64,000 nt of DNA from an uncultured Bacteroides sp. (GTDB taxonomy: Bacteria; Bacteroidota; Bacteroidia; Bacteroidales; Bacteroidaceae), in the NCBI RefSeq assembly GCF_910586915.1, contig NZ_CAJULN010000007.1, positions 57,208 through 121,207 of the forward strand, written 5' to 3'. Below, piece after piece: positions 44,759 through 53,750 of this stretch; within the stretch, counting starts at the first letter, position 1, and the number at the start of each line of letters is the position of its first letter. A program made the translations under genes and the position numbers. The notes under the pieces are model-generated. The model made no database searches. It worked only from the letters and a program-made list of their open reading frames with translations, and had not been told where the DNA came from.

Positions 44759-45073
44759 TCTTAATCTGTATTTCTTTAATGAATTGAATGATGCAAATAT
44801 AAATATAATTAATGAGACTGGAAGAATCATATTAAAAAATTAGGCATATCCGCGCGGCTTTTAAACAAATACCGTTGCAACCGCGACCTGTGAAACCCGG
44901 AAAGAAAAAACATTTTTCTCCTGTTTTTATTTCTTTTCTCTACTTCTTTCACTATTTTTGTCTTACAGAATCAAAAATGAATGTCACGATTTCCGGTTGT
45001 GGGGAAAACGTTACATTCCGTTTCGGAGCCGGTGTTCTGTAAAAGTTATATTAATTCATCCAATAATCGAATA
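44759..45073 (+). promoter_or_regulatory. Promoter region of the AddAB-like operon
   Basis: This 315-base gap between divergent genes is AT-rich. TATTTTTG at 44953-44960 fits the Bacteroides -7 element for the plus-strand genes, which gives a leader of about 110 bases. No tRNA, hairpin terminator or further gene was seen. Confidence 0.4.
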
Positions 45074-48000
45074 ATGAGCGAACTCCTTGTTTATAAAGCC
45101 TCTGCCGGTTCGGGTAAGACTTTTACCCTTGCCGTAGAATATATTAAGCTACTCATTCTTAACCCGCGTGCCTACCGGCAAATCTTAGCTGTCACCTTCA
45201 CCAACAAGGCCACGGCGGAGATGAAAGAACGTATCCTCAGCCAACTTTACGGCATCCGGACGGGCGATAAAGATTCCGCCGCCTACCTCAACCGTATCCA
45301 AGAAGAGACAGGCAAGACGGAACAGGAGATACGAGAGGCAGCCGGCCTTGCCCTCAGCTATATGCTGCACGACTACAGCCGTTTCCGCGTAGAGACCATC
45401 GACTCTTTCTTCCAGTCCGTCATGCGCAATTTAGCGAGGGAACTGGAGCTAAGCCCGAATCTGAATATCGAACTGAACAATACCGAAGTACTCAGCGAAG
45501 CCGTCGACAGCATGATTGAGAAGTTAGGTCCCACTTCCCCCGTCCTTGCCTGGCTGTTAGACTACATCAACGAGCGGATTGCCGACGACAAACGCTGGAA
45601 CGTATCGGACGAAGTAAAGAGTTTCGGGCGCAACATCTTCGATGAAGGCTACATTGAGAAAGGAGAAAAACTCCGCGAGAAGCTGCGTCGTCCCGACACC
45701 GTGAAGGAATACCGCAAACAACTGAAAGCCTTAGAAACCGAAATCCTGGAGCAGATGAAAGGCTTCTACGACCAATTTGAAGGCGAATTGGACGGACACG
45801 CACTGACTGCCGACGATTTGAAGGGCGGCTCACGCGGAATAGGCAGCTACTTCCGCAAGCTCAACAACGGGATTTTAGGCAACGACATACGGAATGCCAC
45901 CGTAGAGAAATGCCTCGAAGACGCCAAGAACTGGGCCGCCAAGACCTCTCCCCGCTATGCGGATATCCTTCGTCTGGCTCAGTCGAGCCTGATGCCAGTG
46001 CTGGAAGATGCCGAAAGGTTCCGTTCGCGAAACAATCTGCTGCTGAACAGTTGCCGGCTCTCCCTGCAACATCTCAATAAGGTACAGCTTCTTGCCAATA
46101 TCGACGAAGAAGTGCGGCGTTTGAACCATGACAACAACCGATTCTTACTGTCCGACACCAATGCATTGCTCCACCAATTGGTGAAAGACGGCGACTCTTC
46201 TTTCGTATTCGAGAAAATCGGGACAAATATCCGCAACGTCATGATAGACGAGTTTCAGGATACCAGCCGGATGCAATGGGGCAACTTCAAACTGCTTTTG
46301 CTCGAAGGGCTTTCACAAGGTGCAAACAGCCTGATTGTAGGCGACGTGAAGCAATCCATCTACCGTTGGCGAAACGGTGACTGGGGAATTCTCAACGGGC
46401 TGAACGACTGTATCGACCATTTCCCCATCCGCGTGAAGACACTGGCTACCAACCGCCGCAGCGAAACCACCGTCATCCGGTTCAACAACCAGATCTTTAC
46501 GGCTGCCGCCGACTACCTGAACGGTCTTTACAGACAGCAACTCGGCAAAGATTGCGAAGACTTGCAGAAAGCCTACGCCGATGTCGTACAGGAATCTCCC
46601 CGCGACACGGAGAAGGGATATGTGAAAGTCTCTTTTCTCGAACCCGACGAAGCGCACGACTATACCGAACAGACCCTAGCCAGCTTGGGAGCCGAGGTAG
46701 AACGCCTGCTTGCAGGCGGTGTACGGCTAAACGACATAGCCATTCTTGTGCGCAAGAACAAAAGCATTCCCCGCATTGCCGATTACTTCGACAAGGAGCT
46801 GCATTACAAAATCGTGTCTGACGAAGCCTTCCGCCTGAATGCTTCTTTAGCCATCTGCATGATGATGGATGCATTGCGCTACCTCTCGGACGAGAACAAC
46901 AAGATAGCCCATGCCCAGTTGGCGGCCGCCTATCAGAACGAGGTCTTGCAGAAGGGGCTCGACTGGAATACGCTCCTGCTCCTGCCTGTCGAGAACTATC
47001 TCCCGCCCACCTTTCTCGAAAGGATAAAGGAGCTGCGGCTGATGCCTCTCTACGAATTGTTGGAAGAACTTTTCAGCATCTTCGAGTTGAAAAACATCCG
47101 GGCGCAGGACGCTTATCTGTTTGCCTTTTTCGATGCGGTGACCGACTATCTGCAAAGCAACTCTTCCGAGCTTGACGCCTTCATCCGCTATTGGGACGAG
47201 ACCCTGTGCGGCAAGACGATTCCAAGTGGAGAGGTGGAGGGTATCCGCATCTTCTCCATCCACAAGTCCAAAGGCCTGGAATTCCACACGGTGCTCCTCC
47301 CCTTCTGCGACTGGAAGTTGGAGAACGAAACCAACAACCAGTTAGTATGGTGCGCCCCTCAGACGGAACCGTTCAATGCACTGGACATTCTTCCCATCAA
47401 CTACTCCACGCAAATGGCCGAATCCATTTACGGCAACGACTACCTGCACGAACGGCTGCAACTGTGGGTCGACAATTTAAACCTGCTGTACGTTGCCTTC
47501 ACCCGTGCGGGAAAGAACCTTATCGTCTGGAGTAAAAAGACACAGCGGGGAACCATGTCCGAGCTATTGGCAAACGCTCTCCCTGTCGTAGCGCTCAAAG
47601 AGGGCGTCGAATGGGAAGAAGATTGCTACGAGCAAGGCAGGCTATGTCCTTCGGAAGAGGAGAAAGCCCACACCTCGACCAACAAACTTACCCAAAAACC
47701 TGGGAAACTGCCCGTTCGGATGGAGTCCATGCGCCACGATATCGAGTTCCGCCAGTCGAACCGCTCGGCGGATTTCATACGGGGAATCGAGGAAGACGAG
47801 TCCGATGACCGTTTCATCAACCGCGGACGTCTGCTGCACACTCTGTTCTCCGTTATCGAAACGGCAGAAGACATCGAGCCGGCCATCGACCGTCTTATCT
47901 TTGAAGGAGTCATCCGAAACGAAGAGAAAGAGGAGATGGCGCGCGAAGTGGCGCAAAAGGCTTTCTCGCTGCCCGAGATACAAGACTGGTATTCGGGCGA

Positions 48001-48244
48001 GTGGACGCTGTTCAACGAATGTGCCATCATTTACCAGGAAAAAGGCGCGTTGCAGACTCGCCGCCCCGACCGTGTGATGATGAAAGACGGGCAGGTGGTA
48101 GTGGTCGACTTCAAATTCGGCAAGGAGAATCCCAAATACAACAAGCAGGTGAAAGGATATATGCAACTGCTCACCCGGATGGGTTACGGGAACATCACCG
48201 GATACCTGTGGTATGTAGACGAAGAAAGAATCGAAAAAGTATAA
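45074..48244 (+). CDS. AddA-like UvrD helicase/exonuclease subunit
   Basis: I start it at ATG 45074 (MSELLVYKASAGSGKTFTLA), which puts the Walker A motif at residue 8-16; the upstream frame to 44981 lacks family sequence. The 1,056-residue protein has the SF1A helicase motifs ASAGSGKT, AVTFTNKAT, IDEFQDTSRMQW, VGDVKQSIYRWRNGD, IFSIHKSKGLEF and LYVAFTRAGKNL. It ends in a RecB-type nuclease domain with RPDRVMMKDGQVVVVDFKFG. With the next gene it forms a RecBCD/AddAB-type complex for double-strand-break repair and foreign DNA degradation. The partner begins 25 bases later. Confidence 0.9.
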   Translation: MSELLVYKASAGSGKTFTLAVEYIKLLILNPRAYRQILAVTFTNKATAEMKERILSQLYGIRTGDKDSAAYLNRIQEETGKTEQEIREAAGLALSYMLHDYSRFRVETIDSFFQSVMRNLARELELSPNLNIELNNTEVLSEAVDSMIEKLGPTSPVLAWLLDYINERIADDKRWNVSDEVKSFGRNIFDEGYIEKGEKLREKLRRPDTVKEYRKQLKALETEILEQMKGFYDQFEGELDGHALTADDLKGGSRGIGSYFRKLNNGILGNDIRNATVEKCLEDAKNWAAKTSPRYADILRLAQSSLMPVLEDAERFRSRNNLLLNSCRLSLQHLNKVQLLANIDEEVRRLNHDNNRFLLSDTNALLHQLVKDGDSSFVFEKIGTNIRNVMIDEFQDTSRMQWGNFKLLLLEGLSQGANSLIVGDVKQSIYRWRNGDWGILNGLNDCIDHFPIRVKTLATNRRSETTVIRFNNQIFTAAADYLNGLYRQQLGKDCEDLQKAYADVVQESPRDTEKGYVKVSFLEPDEAHDYTEQTLASLGAEVERLLAGGVRLNDIAILVRKNKSIPRIADYFDKELHYKIVSDEAFRLNASLAICMMMDALRYLSDENNKIAHAQLAAAYQNEVLQKGLDWNTLLLLPVENYLPPTFLERIKELRLMPLYELLEELFSIFELKNIRAQDAYLFAFFDAVTDYLQSNSSELDAFIRYWDETLCGKTIPSGEVEGIRIFSIHKSKGLEFHTVLLPFCDWKLENETNNQLVWCAPQTEPFNALDILPINYSTQMAESIYGNDYLHERLQLWVDNLNLLYVAFTRAGKNLIVWSKKTQRGTMSELLANALPVVALKEGVEWEEDCYEQGRLCPSEEEKAHTSTNKLTQKPGKLPVRMESMRHDIEFRQSNRSADFIRGIEEDESDDRFINRGRLLHTLFSVIETAEDIEPAIDRLIFEGVIRNEEKEEMAREVAQKAFSLPEIQDWYSGEWTLFNECAIIYQEKGALQTRRPDRVMMKDGQVVVVDFKFGKENPKYNKQVKGYMQLLTRMGYGNITGYLWYVDEERIEKV

Positions 48245-48269
48245 ACCAATCCTATAATAAACAATCCCT

Positions 48270-51137
48270 ATGCAAACATTTCTCCAACTGGTCGCTCACG
48301 ATTTGTATGCCAAGATAGGAAACGACCTGTCGCGCACGGTGCTTGTTTTCCCGAACAAGCGTGCCCATCTGTTTTTCAACGAATACTTGGCAGGCGAATC
48401 CGACCGGCCGATTTGGGCGCCTGCCGCCATGAGCATCAGCGACCTGTTTCAGAAATTGTCCGTGCAGAAGGCGGGCGACCCCATACGGCTGGTGTGCGAG
48501 CTGTACAAAGTGTTCAAAGAAGAGACACAAAGCCAGGAGACGTTGGACGATTTCTACTTCTGGGGAGAGCTGCTCATCAGCGACTTCGACGATGTAGACA
48601 AGAACCTGGTGGAAGCCGACAAGCTGTTCGGCAACCTGCAGGACTTGAAGAATCTCATGGACGACTACGACTTTTTGGATAAGGAGCAGGAGGAAGCCAT
48701 CCAGCAATTCTTCCAAAATTTCTCCATCGAACGCCGGACGGTGCTCAAAGAGAAGTTCATCTCCCTTTGGGACAAGTTAGGCACCATCTACCACCGCTAC
48801 CGGGCGAGGCTGGCCGAATTGGGCATCGCCTACGAAGGTATGCTCTACCGCAACGTCATCGAGCGGCTCGATACGGAACAGATGGAGTACGACAAGTACA
48901 TATTTGTCGGATTCAACGTGCTCAACAGGGTGGAACATCGGTTCTTCAAACTGCTGCAAGAGGCAGGCAAGGCGATGTTCTATTGGGATTACGACCTGTT
49001 CTACACCCGGCAAATCAAGAAGCACGAAGCGGGAGAGTTTCTGAAACGCAACTTGCAGGATTTCCCCAACGAGCTTCCCGAGAGCTGTTTCGACCTCTTC
49101 AAGTCGCCCAAGAAGATACGCTACATCTCCGCTTCAACCGAGAATGCGCAGGCACGCTTCCTTCCCGAATGGGTACGCGCCACGCTCTCCGGCAGCGAAA
49201 GCGAGGAGAAGGAGAACGCCGTCGTACTCTGCAACGAGGCATTGCTGCTGCCCGTGCTCCATTCCATTCCGCAGGAGGTGAAGAATGTCAATATCACGAT
49301 GGGATTTCCCCTGGCGCAGACTCCAGTCTACAGCTTTATCCATGCGGCGATGGAGTTGCAGACCAACGGTTACCGCACGGATACCGGACGGTTTGCCTAC
49401 GAAGCGGTGGCAGCCATCCTAAAGCATCCCTACACCCGCCAACTATCGGCGCAGGCCGACCGCCTGGAGGATGAACTGACAAAGACCAACCGCTTCTACC
49501 CGCTCCCGTCCGAGCTGCAACAAGATGCTTTCCTCTCCTACCTCTTCACGCCGCGCAGAGGTATCAGGGAGCTGTGCGAGTACCTTGTAGGGCTTATAAA
49601 GGAGGTCTCCGTCCTGTACCGCCAGGAGGGAGAATACAGCGACATCTTCAACCAACTGTACAGGGAATCGCTCTTCCAGAGCCACCTGAAAATCAACCGT
49701 CTCTACGGCCTGATTGAAGATGGCGAGCTAAACGTGCGCACCGATACGCTGAAGCGGCTGATAAGCAAGGTGCTCACCACTTCCAACATCCCGTTCCACG
49801 GCGAGCCTGCCATCGGTATGCAGGTGATGGGGGTATTGGAGACGCGTAACCTCGACTTCCGCAACCTCGTGATGCTGTCGCTCAACGAGGGGCAACTACC
49901 CAAATCGGGCGGAGAGTCTTCGTTTATCCCCTACAACCTGCGCAAAGCCTTCGGCCTGACGACCATCGAACACAAGAATGCGGTGTACGCTTATTACTTC
50001 TACCGGCTGATACAGCGCGCGGAGAACATCACGTTGCTCTACAACACTTCGTCGGACGGACTGAACCGTGGCGAGGAGTCGCGCTTCATGCTACAACTGT
50101 TGGTAGAGGGGCCGCACGAAATCACCCGCGAATACCTGGAGGCGGGGCAGTCGCCGCAAAGCATCGGCGAGATACGGATTGAAAAGACGCCGGAGGTGTT
50201 AAGGCGTCTCCGGCGGGCTTACGACAATACGAATCCGAGGGCGGTCATTCTTTCGCCTTCCGCCCTCAATGCCTATCTCGACTGCCGGCTGAGGTTCTAC
50301 TACCGCTACGTGGCAGGGCTGAAAACGCCGGACGAAGTGAGCGCAGAGATAGACTCAGCACTATTCGGTACGATATTCCACCTCTCCGCCCAGTTGACCT
50401 ATACGGACCTGACGGCAAACGGGAAGCTGATTCAGAAAGAGGATTTAGAACGTTTGCTGCGCGACGAAGTGCGGCTACAAGGATATGTCGACCGTGCCTT
50501 CAAGAAAGAGCTGTTCAAGGTGGGTGCCGACGAGAAGCCGGAATACAATGGCGTGCAGCTTATCAACTCCAAAGTGATAGTCTCTTATCTGAAACAGTTG
50601 TTGCGCAACGACTTGCAGTATGCTCCTTTCGAGATGGTTGCTATGGAAGAACCTGTTTCGGAGGAGGTGGATATCCGTACGTCGCAGGGGCCGTTCACGC
50701 TCCGCTTAGGGGGAACGGTAGACCGCATGGACGCCAAAGGGGGAACGCTGCGGATTGTGGATTATAAAACCGGGGGAAGCCCGAAGACACCTGCCAACAT
50801 CGGGCAACTGTTTACACCTTCGGAGACACGCCCGAATTATATCTTCCAGACGTTTCTCTATGCTTCCATCCTTTGTCGGAAGCAACCGTTGATGGTAGCT
50901 CCTGCCCTGCTCTATATCCACCGGGCTGCATCGGAGAGTTACTCGCCTGTGATAGAGATGGGCGAACCGCGCAAACCTAAGATGCCGGTGAATAACTTTG
51001 CTTTCTTCGAGGATGAATTCCGCGAACGGCTGCAAGAGCTGTTGGAGGAGATTTTTGACGAGAAGGAGGCGTTCACGCAGACGGAGGATGTGAAGCGATG
51101 CCTGTATTGCGATTTCAGGGCGATGTGCAAGCGGTGA
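48270..51137 (+). CDS. AddB-like PD-(D/E)XK nuclease subunit
   Basis: The 955-residue protein begins with an inactivated-helicase-like domain (VLVFPNKRAHLFFNEYL, near a Walker A position but without GKT). It ends with a PD-(D/E)XK nuclease (GTVDRMDAKGGTLRIVDYKTG). Cysteines around it (YLDCRLRFYYRY and CLYCDFRAMC) fit the iron-sulfur staple of AddB enzymes. It is the usual second subunit of the Bacteroidetes AddAB-like complex. A convergent terminator lies just after the stop. Confidence 0.88.
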   Translation: MQTFLQLVAHDLYAKIGNDLSRTVLVFPNKRAHLFFNEYLAGESDRPIWAPAAMSISDLFQKLSVQKAGDPIRLVCELYKVFKEETQSQETLDDFYFWGELLISDFDDVDKNLVEADKLFGNLQDLKNLMDDYDFLDKEQEEAIQQFFQNFSIERRTVLKEKFISLWDKLGTIYHRYRARLAELGIAYEGMLYRNVIERLDTEQMEYDKYIFVGFNVLNRVEHRFFKLLQEAGKAMFYWDYDLFYTRQIKKHEAGEFLKRNLQDFPNELPESCFDLFKSPKKIRYISASTENAQARFLPEWVRATLSGSESEEKENAVVLCNEALLLPVLHSIPQEVKNVNITMGFPLAQTPVYSFIHAAMELQTNGYRTDTGRFAYEAVAAILKHPYTRQLSAQADRLEDELTKTNRFYPLPSELQQDAFLSYLFTPRRGIRELCEYLVGLIKEVSVLYRQEGEYSDIFNQLYRESLFQSHLKINRLYGLIEDGELNVRTDTLKRLISKVLTTSNIPFHGEPAIGMQVMGVLETRNLDFRNLVMLSLNEGQLPKSGGESSFIPYNLRKAFGLTTIEHKNAVYAYYFYRLIQRAENITLLYNTSSDGLNRGEESRFMLQLLVEGPHEITREYLEAGQSPQSIGEIRIEKTPEVLRRLRRAYDNTNPRAVILSPSALNAYLDCRLRFYYRYVAGLKTPDEVSAEIDSALFGTIFHLSAQLTYTDLTANGKLIQKEDLERLLRDEVRLQGYVDRAFKKELFKVGADEKPEYNGVQLINSKVIVSYLKQLLRNDLQYAPFEMVAMEEPVSEEVDIRTSQGPFTLRLGGTVDRMDAKGGTLRIVDYKTGGSPKTPANIGQLFTPSETRPNYIFQTFLYASILCRKQPLMVAPALLYIHRAASESYSPVIEMGEPRKPKMPVNNFAFFEDEFRERLQELLEEIFDEKEAFTQTEDVKRCLYCDFRAMCKR

Positions 51138-51141
51138 TTCA

Positions 51142-51184
51142 CCACGGAATTCCTGTGATTCCTGTAATTCCAGGAATTCCGTGG
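51142..51184. terminator. Bidirectional hairpin between addB-like and ibrB-like genes
   Basis: A perfect 14-bp stem, CCACGGAATTCCTG (51142-51155) with CAGGAATTCCGTGG (51171-51184), lies between convergent genes ending at 51137 and 51199. The loop repeats ATTCCTGT. There is no clear U tract. Confidence 0.65.
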
Positions 51185-51198
51185 CGACTCTTTCCCCT

Positions 51199-51744
51199 TT
51201 ACAGCATTTTCCGTTCCGTCTCCGCCGTAGGGAGCACCTCTTCGGGGATGCTGAACTCCCGGTTGGCGAAGAGGTCTGCCAGTCCTGAAATCTGTTTCAG
51301 GCGCAGCAGTTCGTCGCGGTCCATCCCGATATTCTTCATAATCCACTGGTCGGACATTCCCGCTTTGTCGAGTTCGGCGACGATGTTGCACATCAGTTCG
51401 ATGTTGTGCATCCCGCGTGCGCGGTTGTGGCGTATGGTGGAGCTCATCCGGTTCGACAAATCCTTGTCGATGACCACTACCGGCAGCAGTCCGTTTTCGC
51501 GCTTATAGATGCGCTGTGAAGTTTTGAGCACTGTGTAGCGGTGGTAGCCGTCTACCAAAATATAATGGTCGGCGTCCTTGTCGTAGTAACATACGCACGG
51601 CATGGTGAAGCCGTCCTCCCAGATGGAGAGTTCGAGCAGCTTCATTTCGGGCGGTGCAACGACATTCGGATTGTAATCGTTGGCAAACACCTTCTCTACG
51701 GGCACCGCCTTCACCGCGTAAACAGGACTTTTAAATACACTCAT
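51199..51744 (-). CDS. ibrB: IbrB-like ParB-domain protein
   Basis: The 181-residue protein has a ParB/Srx-like fold with PVEKVFANDYNPNVV, LELSIWEDGFTMPCVC and the hallmark LVDGYHRYTVL, and an RHNRARG motif near residue 105. The C-terminal half is helical and could be an HTH (MSDQWIMKNIGMDRDELLRL). This is the family of IbrB, which in E. coli works with IbrA to control immunoglobulin-binding protein genes. ParB-type folds include CTP- and ATP-dependent enzymes. Its start overlaps the IbrA-like stop (ATGA, 51741-51744). It is the third gene of the GNAT-IbrA-IbrB cassette. Confidence 0.85.
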   Translation of the reverse strand: MSVFKSPVYAVKAVPVEKVFANDYNPNVVAPPEMKLLELSIWEDGFTMPCVCYYDKDADHYILVDGYHRYTVLKTSQRIYKRENGLLPVVVIDKDLSNRMSSTIRHNRARGMHNIELMCNIVAELDKAGMSDQWIMKNIGMDRDELLRLKQISGLADLFANREFSIPEEVLPTAETERKML

Positions 51745-53045
51745 GACACTATGATTTTATATTGTTCCATAACTTGACTTCTCCTGCTCATCTCCTCCTT
51801 TGTGGGCGAGAAACCCATGTACTTGCAAGCATGATCGTTCTTGATGATACAGACACACATCCGCTTGTAGGTAGGTATCTCCCTGAATTCGGGAATGTCG
51901 ATATCGTCCTGATACTCCATGCGCACAGGCTTCTTGAGCGTTTTGTAATTGCTGGTATCCATGACGACAATCGGTATTTTGGCGTCGATAAGTTTCTGTA
52001 TCGTCGAGTCGCTGAGACACCCGCCTTTGGTGCGCCAGAAATTGACGCTTACCGACAGCTTGCGCAGGTAATTCTTGCGTGCCCGTTCGGGCAAGGTATT
52101 GAGCAGGAAATACATGAACTCGCGCCATGTGTATCCTTCGGGCAGTTTCACCGTCTGCCACCCCATTGCGTGGGTCCCGCCGTACATACCGGTGAAGTTC
52201 ACTCCATTCACCCGTCCTATCATCTTTCCCCACGTGTTGGGGTCGAGCACGCGGTAGAGCTGGAGGCTCTCCTGCGCTTCGTTGATGAAGGGACTTGCCA
52301 CGCGCTGCCGTTCGAGGTTGACCCCCGCCCGGTAATAGAGGTCGTACAGCGTATTGTAGTCCCACTGGAATTTGCCGTTTGCCGTCCATATGTCCGTTGT
52401 TTTCCAGTCGAAGATGGGATATGCGTTGTAGATGTCGTTTCCCACTTTCGATGTCCACCTGTAGTTGTGATACATCTGATACTTGCGGCTCATGTTGATG
52501 CACCGCCACCTGTTGAAACTCTCCTGCGTGCGGATACCGATGAGACAGCAGGTGCGCACGGCGTCTTTCTTCGTGTGCAGCCATTGGGCGAAGCGCATCT
52601 GGAATTCGTAGTCCCACATCTTGGTGTTGTAGAAGGGGAAGTCCTCCTTCGTCATTGCCTTCTTGGGCATGGGCCGCACCCATATATTCTGCTTGCTGTC
52701 CTCCCACGGGCGCCAGAACGACTGGTACATCGACGTGCACGTAGCCACGCGGAAAGGCACGCACACGCGATAGACGTCGAGTATGTCCTTGTTGGCCGCC
52801 AATATCCGGTCTACGTAGTCGATGGTCATCTGATATTGTATCTCGTAGTCCATGTGGAAGACGCCTATGCGCCGTTTGAGGTTGTTCTTGCGGATGTAGT
52901 CGATGCACAGGTTGAGCAGCACCCCGCTGTCTTTCCCTCCCGAGAAGGAGACATAGACGTTGTCGAACTCGTCGAAGATGACTTTCAGACGCTCCTGTGC
53001 CAGCTCGTAGACATTCTTCGTACCTTTTGTTTTCTTTTTAGCCAT
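51741..53045 (-). CDS. ibrA: IbrA-like PAPS reductase-family protein (DUF3440)
   Basis: The 434-residue protein has the PP-loop SFSGGKDSGVLL near residue 33, as in PAPS reductases and DndC. A cysteine-containing RTCCLIGIRTQESFNRW segment follows, then a long C-terminal DUF3440 part (PDR-like KKPVRMEYQDDIDIPEFREI, and MCVCIIKNDHACKYMGFSPT). The PP-loop binds an adenylated nucleotide and allows sulfur or nucleotide transfer; the actual substrate of IbrA is not known to me. It follows the acetyltransferase-like gene by 4 bases and overlaps the ParB-like gene, so the three are one unit. Confidence 0.87.
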   Translation of the reverse strand: MAKKKTKGTKNVYELAQERLKVIFDEFDNVYVSFSGGKDSGVLLNLCIDYIRKNNLKRRIGVFHMDYEIQYQMTIDYVDRILAANKDILDVYRVCVPFRVATCTSMYQSFWRPWEDSKQNIWVRPMPKKAMTKEDFPFYNTKMWDYEFQMRFAQWLHTKKDAVRTCCLIGIRTQESFNRWRCINMSRKYQMYHNYRWTSKVGNDIYNAYPIFDWKTTDIWTANGKFQWDYNTLYDLYYRAGVNLERQRVASPFINEAQESLQLYRVLDPNTWGKMIGRVNGVNFTGMYGGTHAMGWQTVKLPEGYTWREFMYFLLNTLPERARKNYLRKLSVSVNFWRTKGGCLSDSTIQKLIDAKIPIVVMDTSNYKTLKKPVRMEYQDDIDIPEFREIPTYKRMCVCIIKNDHACKYMGFSPTKEEMSRRSQVMEQYKIIVS

Positions 53046-53049
53046 AAGT

Positions 53050-53457
53050 TCATCTAAGCATTTTAACGTACCGTGTCCAGTTCTTGTCGAGGGATGCGAA
53101 TTCGAACTGCTCGAATATCTCCTTGTCCTGCACCAGTGTCACCGAATGGAGCATCCATTTGTCCTGGCTGAATTCGGTGATGGCGGCTACCAACAGTGCC
53201 GACAATATATCTTCGCGTTCGGTTTTCTCGGCGTTGACGTAGTAATTGTTGATGACGGCTTTCTTGCCGCTCTTCTGCTCTACGGGCACGAAGCCCACTA
53301 CCTTCCTCTCCTTCATCGCGACAAACCACACGTAGTTTTCGGCAGTCTTGAAAGGGTAATTGTTATTGGCGCGCAGCACTTCAGGGTCCATCACCAACGG
53401 AGCCAGAAGCCGGTACAGATGTTTGTCTTTTCCTTTTAATTGTATTACCTGTATCAT
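53050..53457 (-). CDS. GNAT-like acetyltransferase, first gene of the IbrAB cassette
   Basis: The 135-residue protein has a GNAT-like order of strands and helices: NYVWFVAMKERKVVGFVPVE (beta strands 2-4), NNYYVNAEKTEREDILSALL (helix with a putative acyl-CoA contact), and KEIFEQFEFASLDKNWTRYVKM near the end (the FE.FGF-like strand with Tyr). The family link is weak but consistent. It starts the operon with the IbrA- and IbrB-like genes. A good -7 element lies 22 bases ahead. Confidence 0.65.
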   Translation of the reverse strand: MIQVIQLKGKDKHLYRLLAPLVMDPEVLRANNNYPFKTAENYVWFVAMKERKVVGFVPVEQKSGKKAVINNYYVNAEKTEREDILSALLVAAITEFSQDKWMLHSVTLVQDKEIFEQFEFASLDKNWTRYVKMLR

Positions 53458-53478
53458 AGTAGTTTAAGAATATCGATA

Positions 53479-53486
53479 CAAAGTTA
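53479..53486 (-). promoter_or_regulatory. -7 element of the GNAT-IbrA-IbrB operon
   Basis: On the minus strand TAACTTTG matches TAnnTTTG, 22 bases before the start codon at 53457. I saw no convincing -33 TTTG at the usual distance. Confidence 0.5.
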
Positions 53487-53725
53487 CTACAAATCTCTGG
53501 AAAAGGCTAATAAAAAGGGCGAAAAGTCTTCGTAACGTCTGTTTATAAGGCGTTTGCGAGGACAAAAGAGGACAGACAAAAAACGGGGTAACGCAAAGGA
53601 AAGCGGATTTATGAAGCCGTTAGGTTTTCAAATCATTACCCGGCGAAATGCTATTTTTAACACGTGGCACTGACATTTTCTCCGTATGGCTGTGTTTGGC
53701 TTACAAGGTCTAACTCGTTGATACT

Positions 53726-53733
53726 TAATTTTG
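53726..53733 (+). promoter_or_regulatory. -7 element of the integrase gene
   Basis: TAATTTTG fits TAnnTTTG, 18 bases before the ATG at 53751. The attachment site should lie in the 53461-53725 stretch or beyond, but with only one element end in the window no direct repeat can be tested. Confidence 0.5.
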
Positions 53734-53750
53734 CAATCAAAAAAACGAGT

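Noticed and set aside
51762..53057. Open frame of 431 codons on the plus strand over the ibrA-like gene
   Set aside because: Antisense shadow; rich in His, Val and Arg without domain features, while the minus-strand gene has a PP-loop.
53461..53725. tRNA or att site left of the integrase
   Set aside because: No cloverleaf was seen, and only one end of the element is in the window, so a direct repeat cannot be tested.
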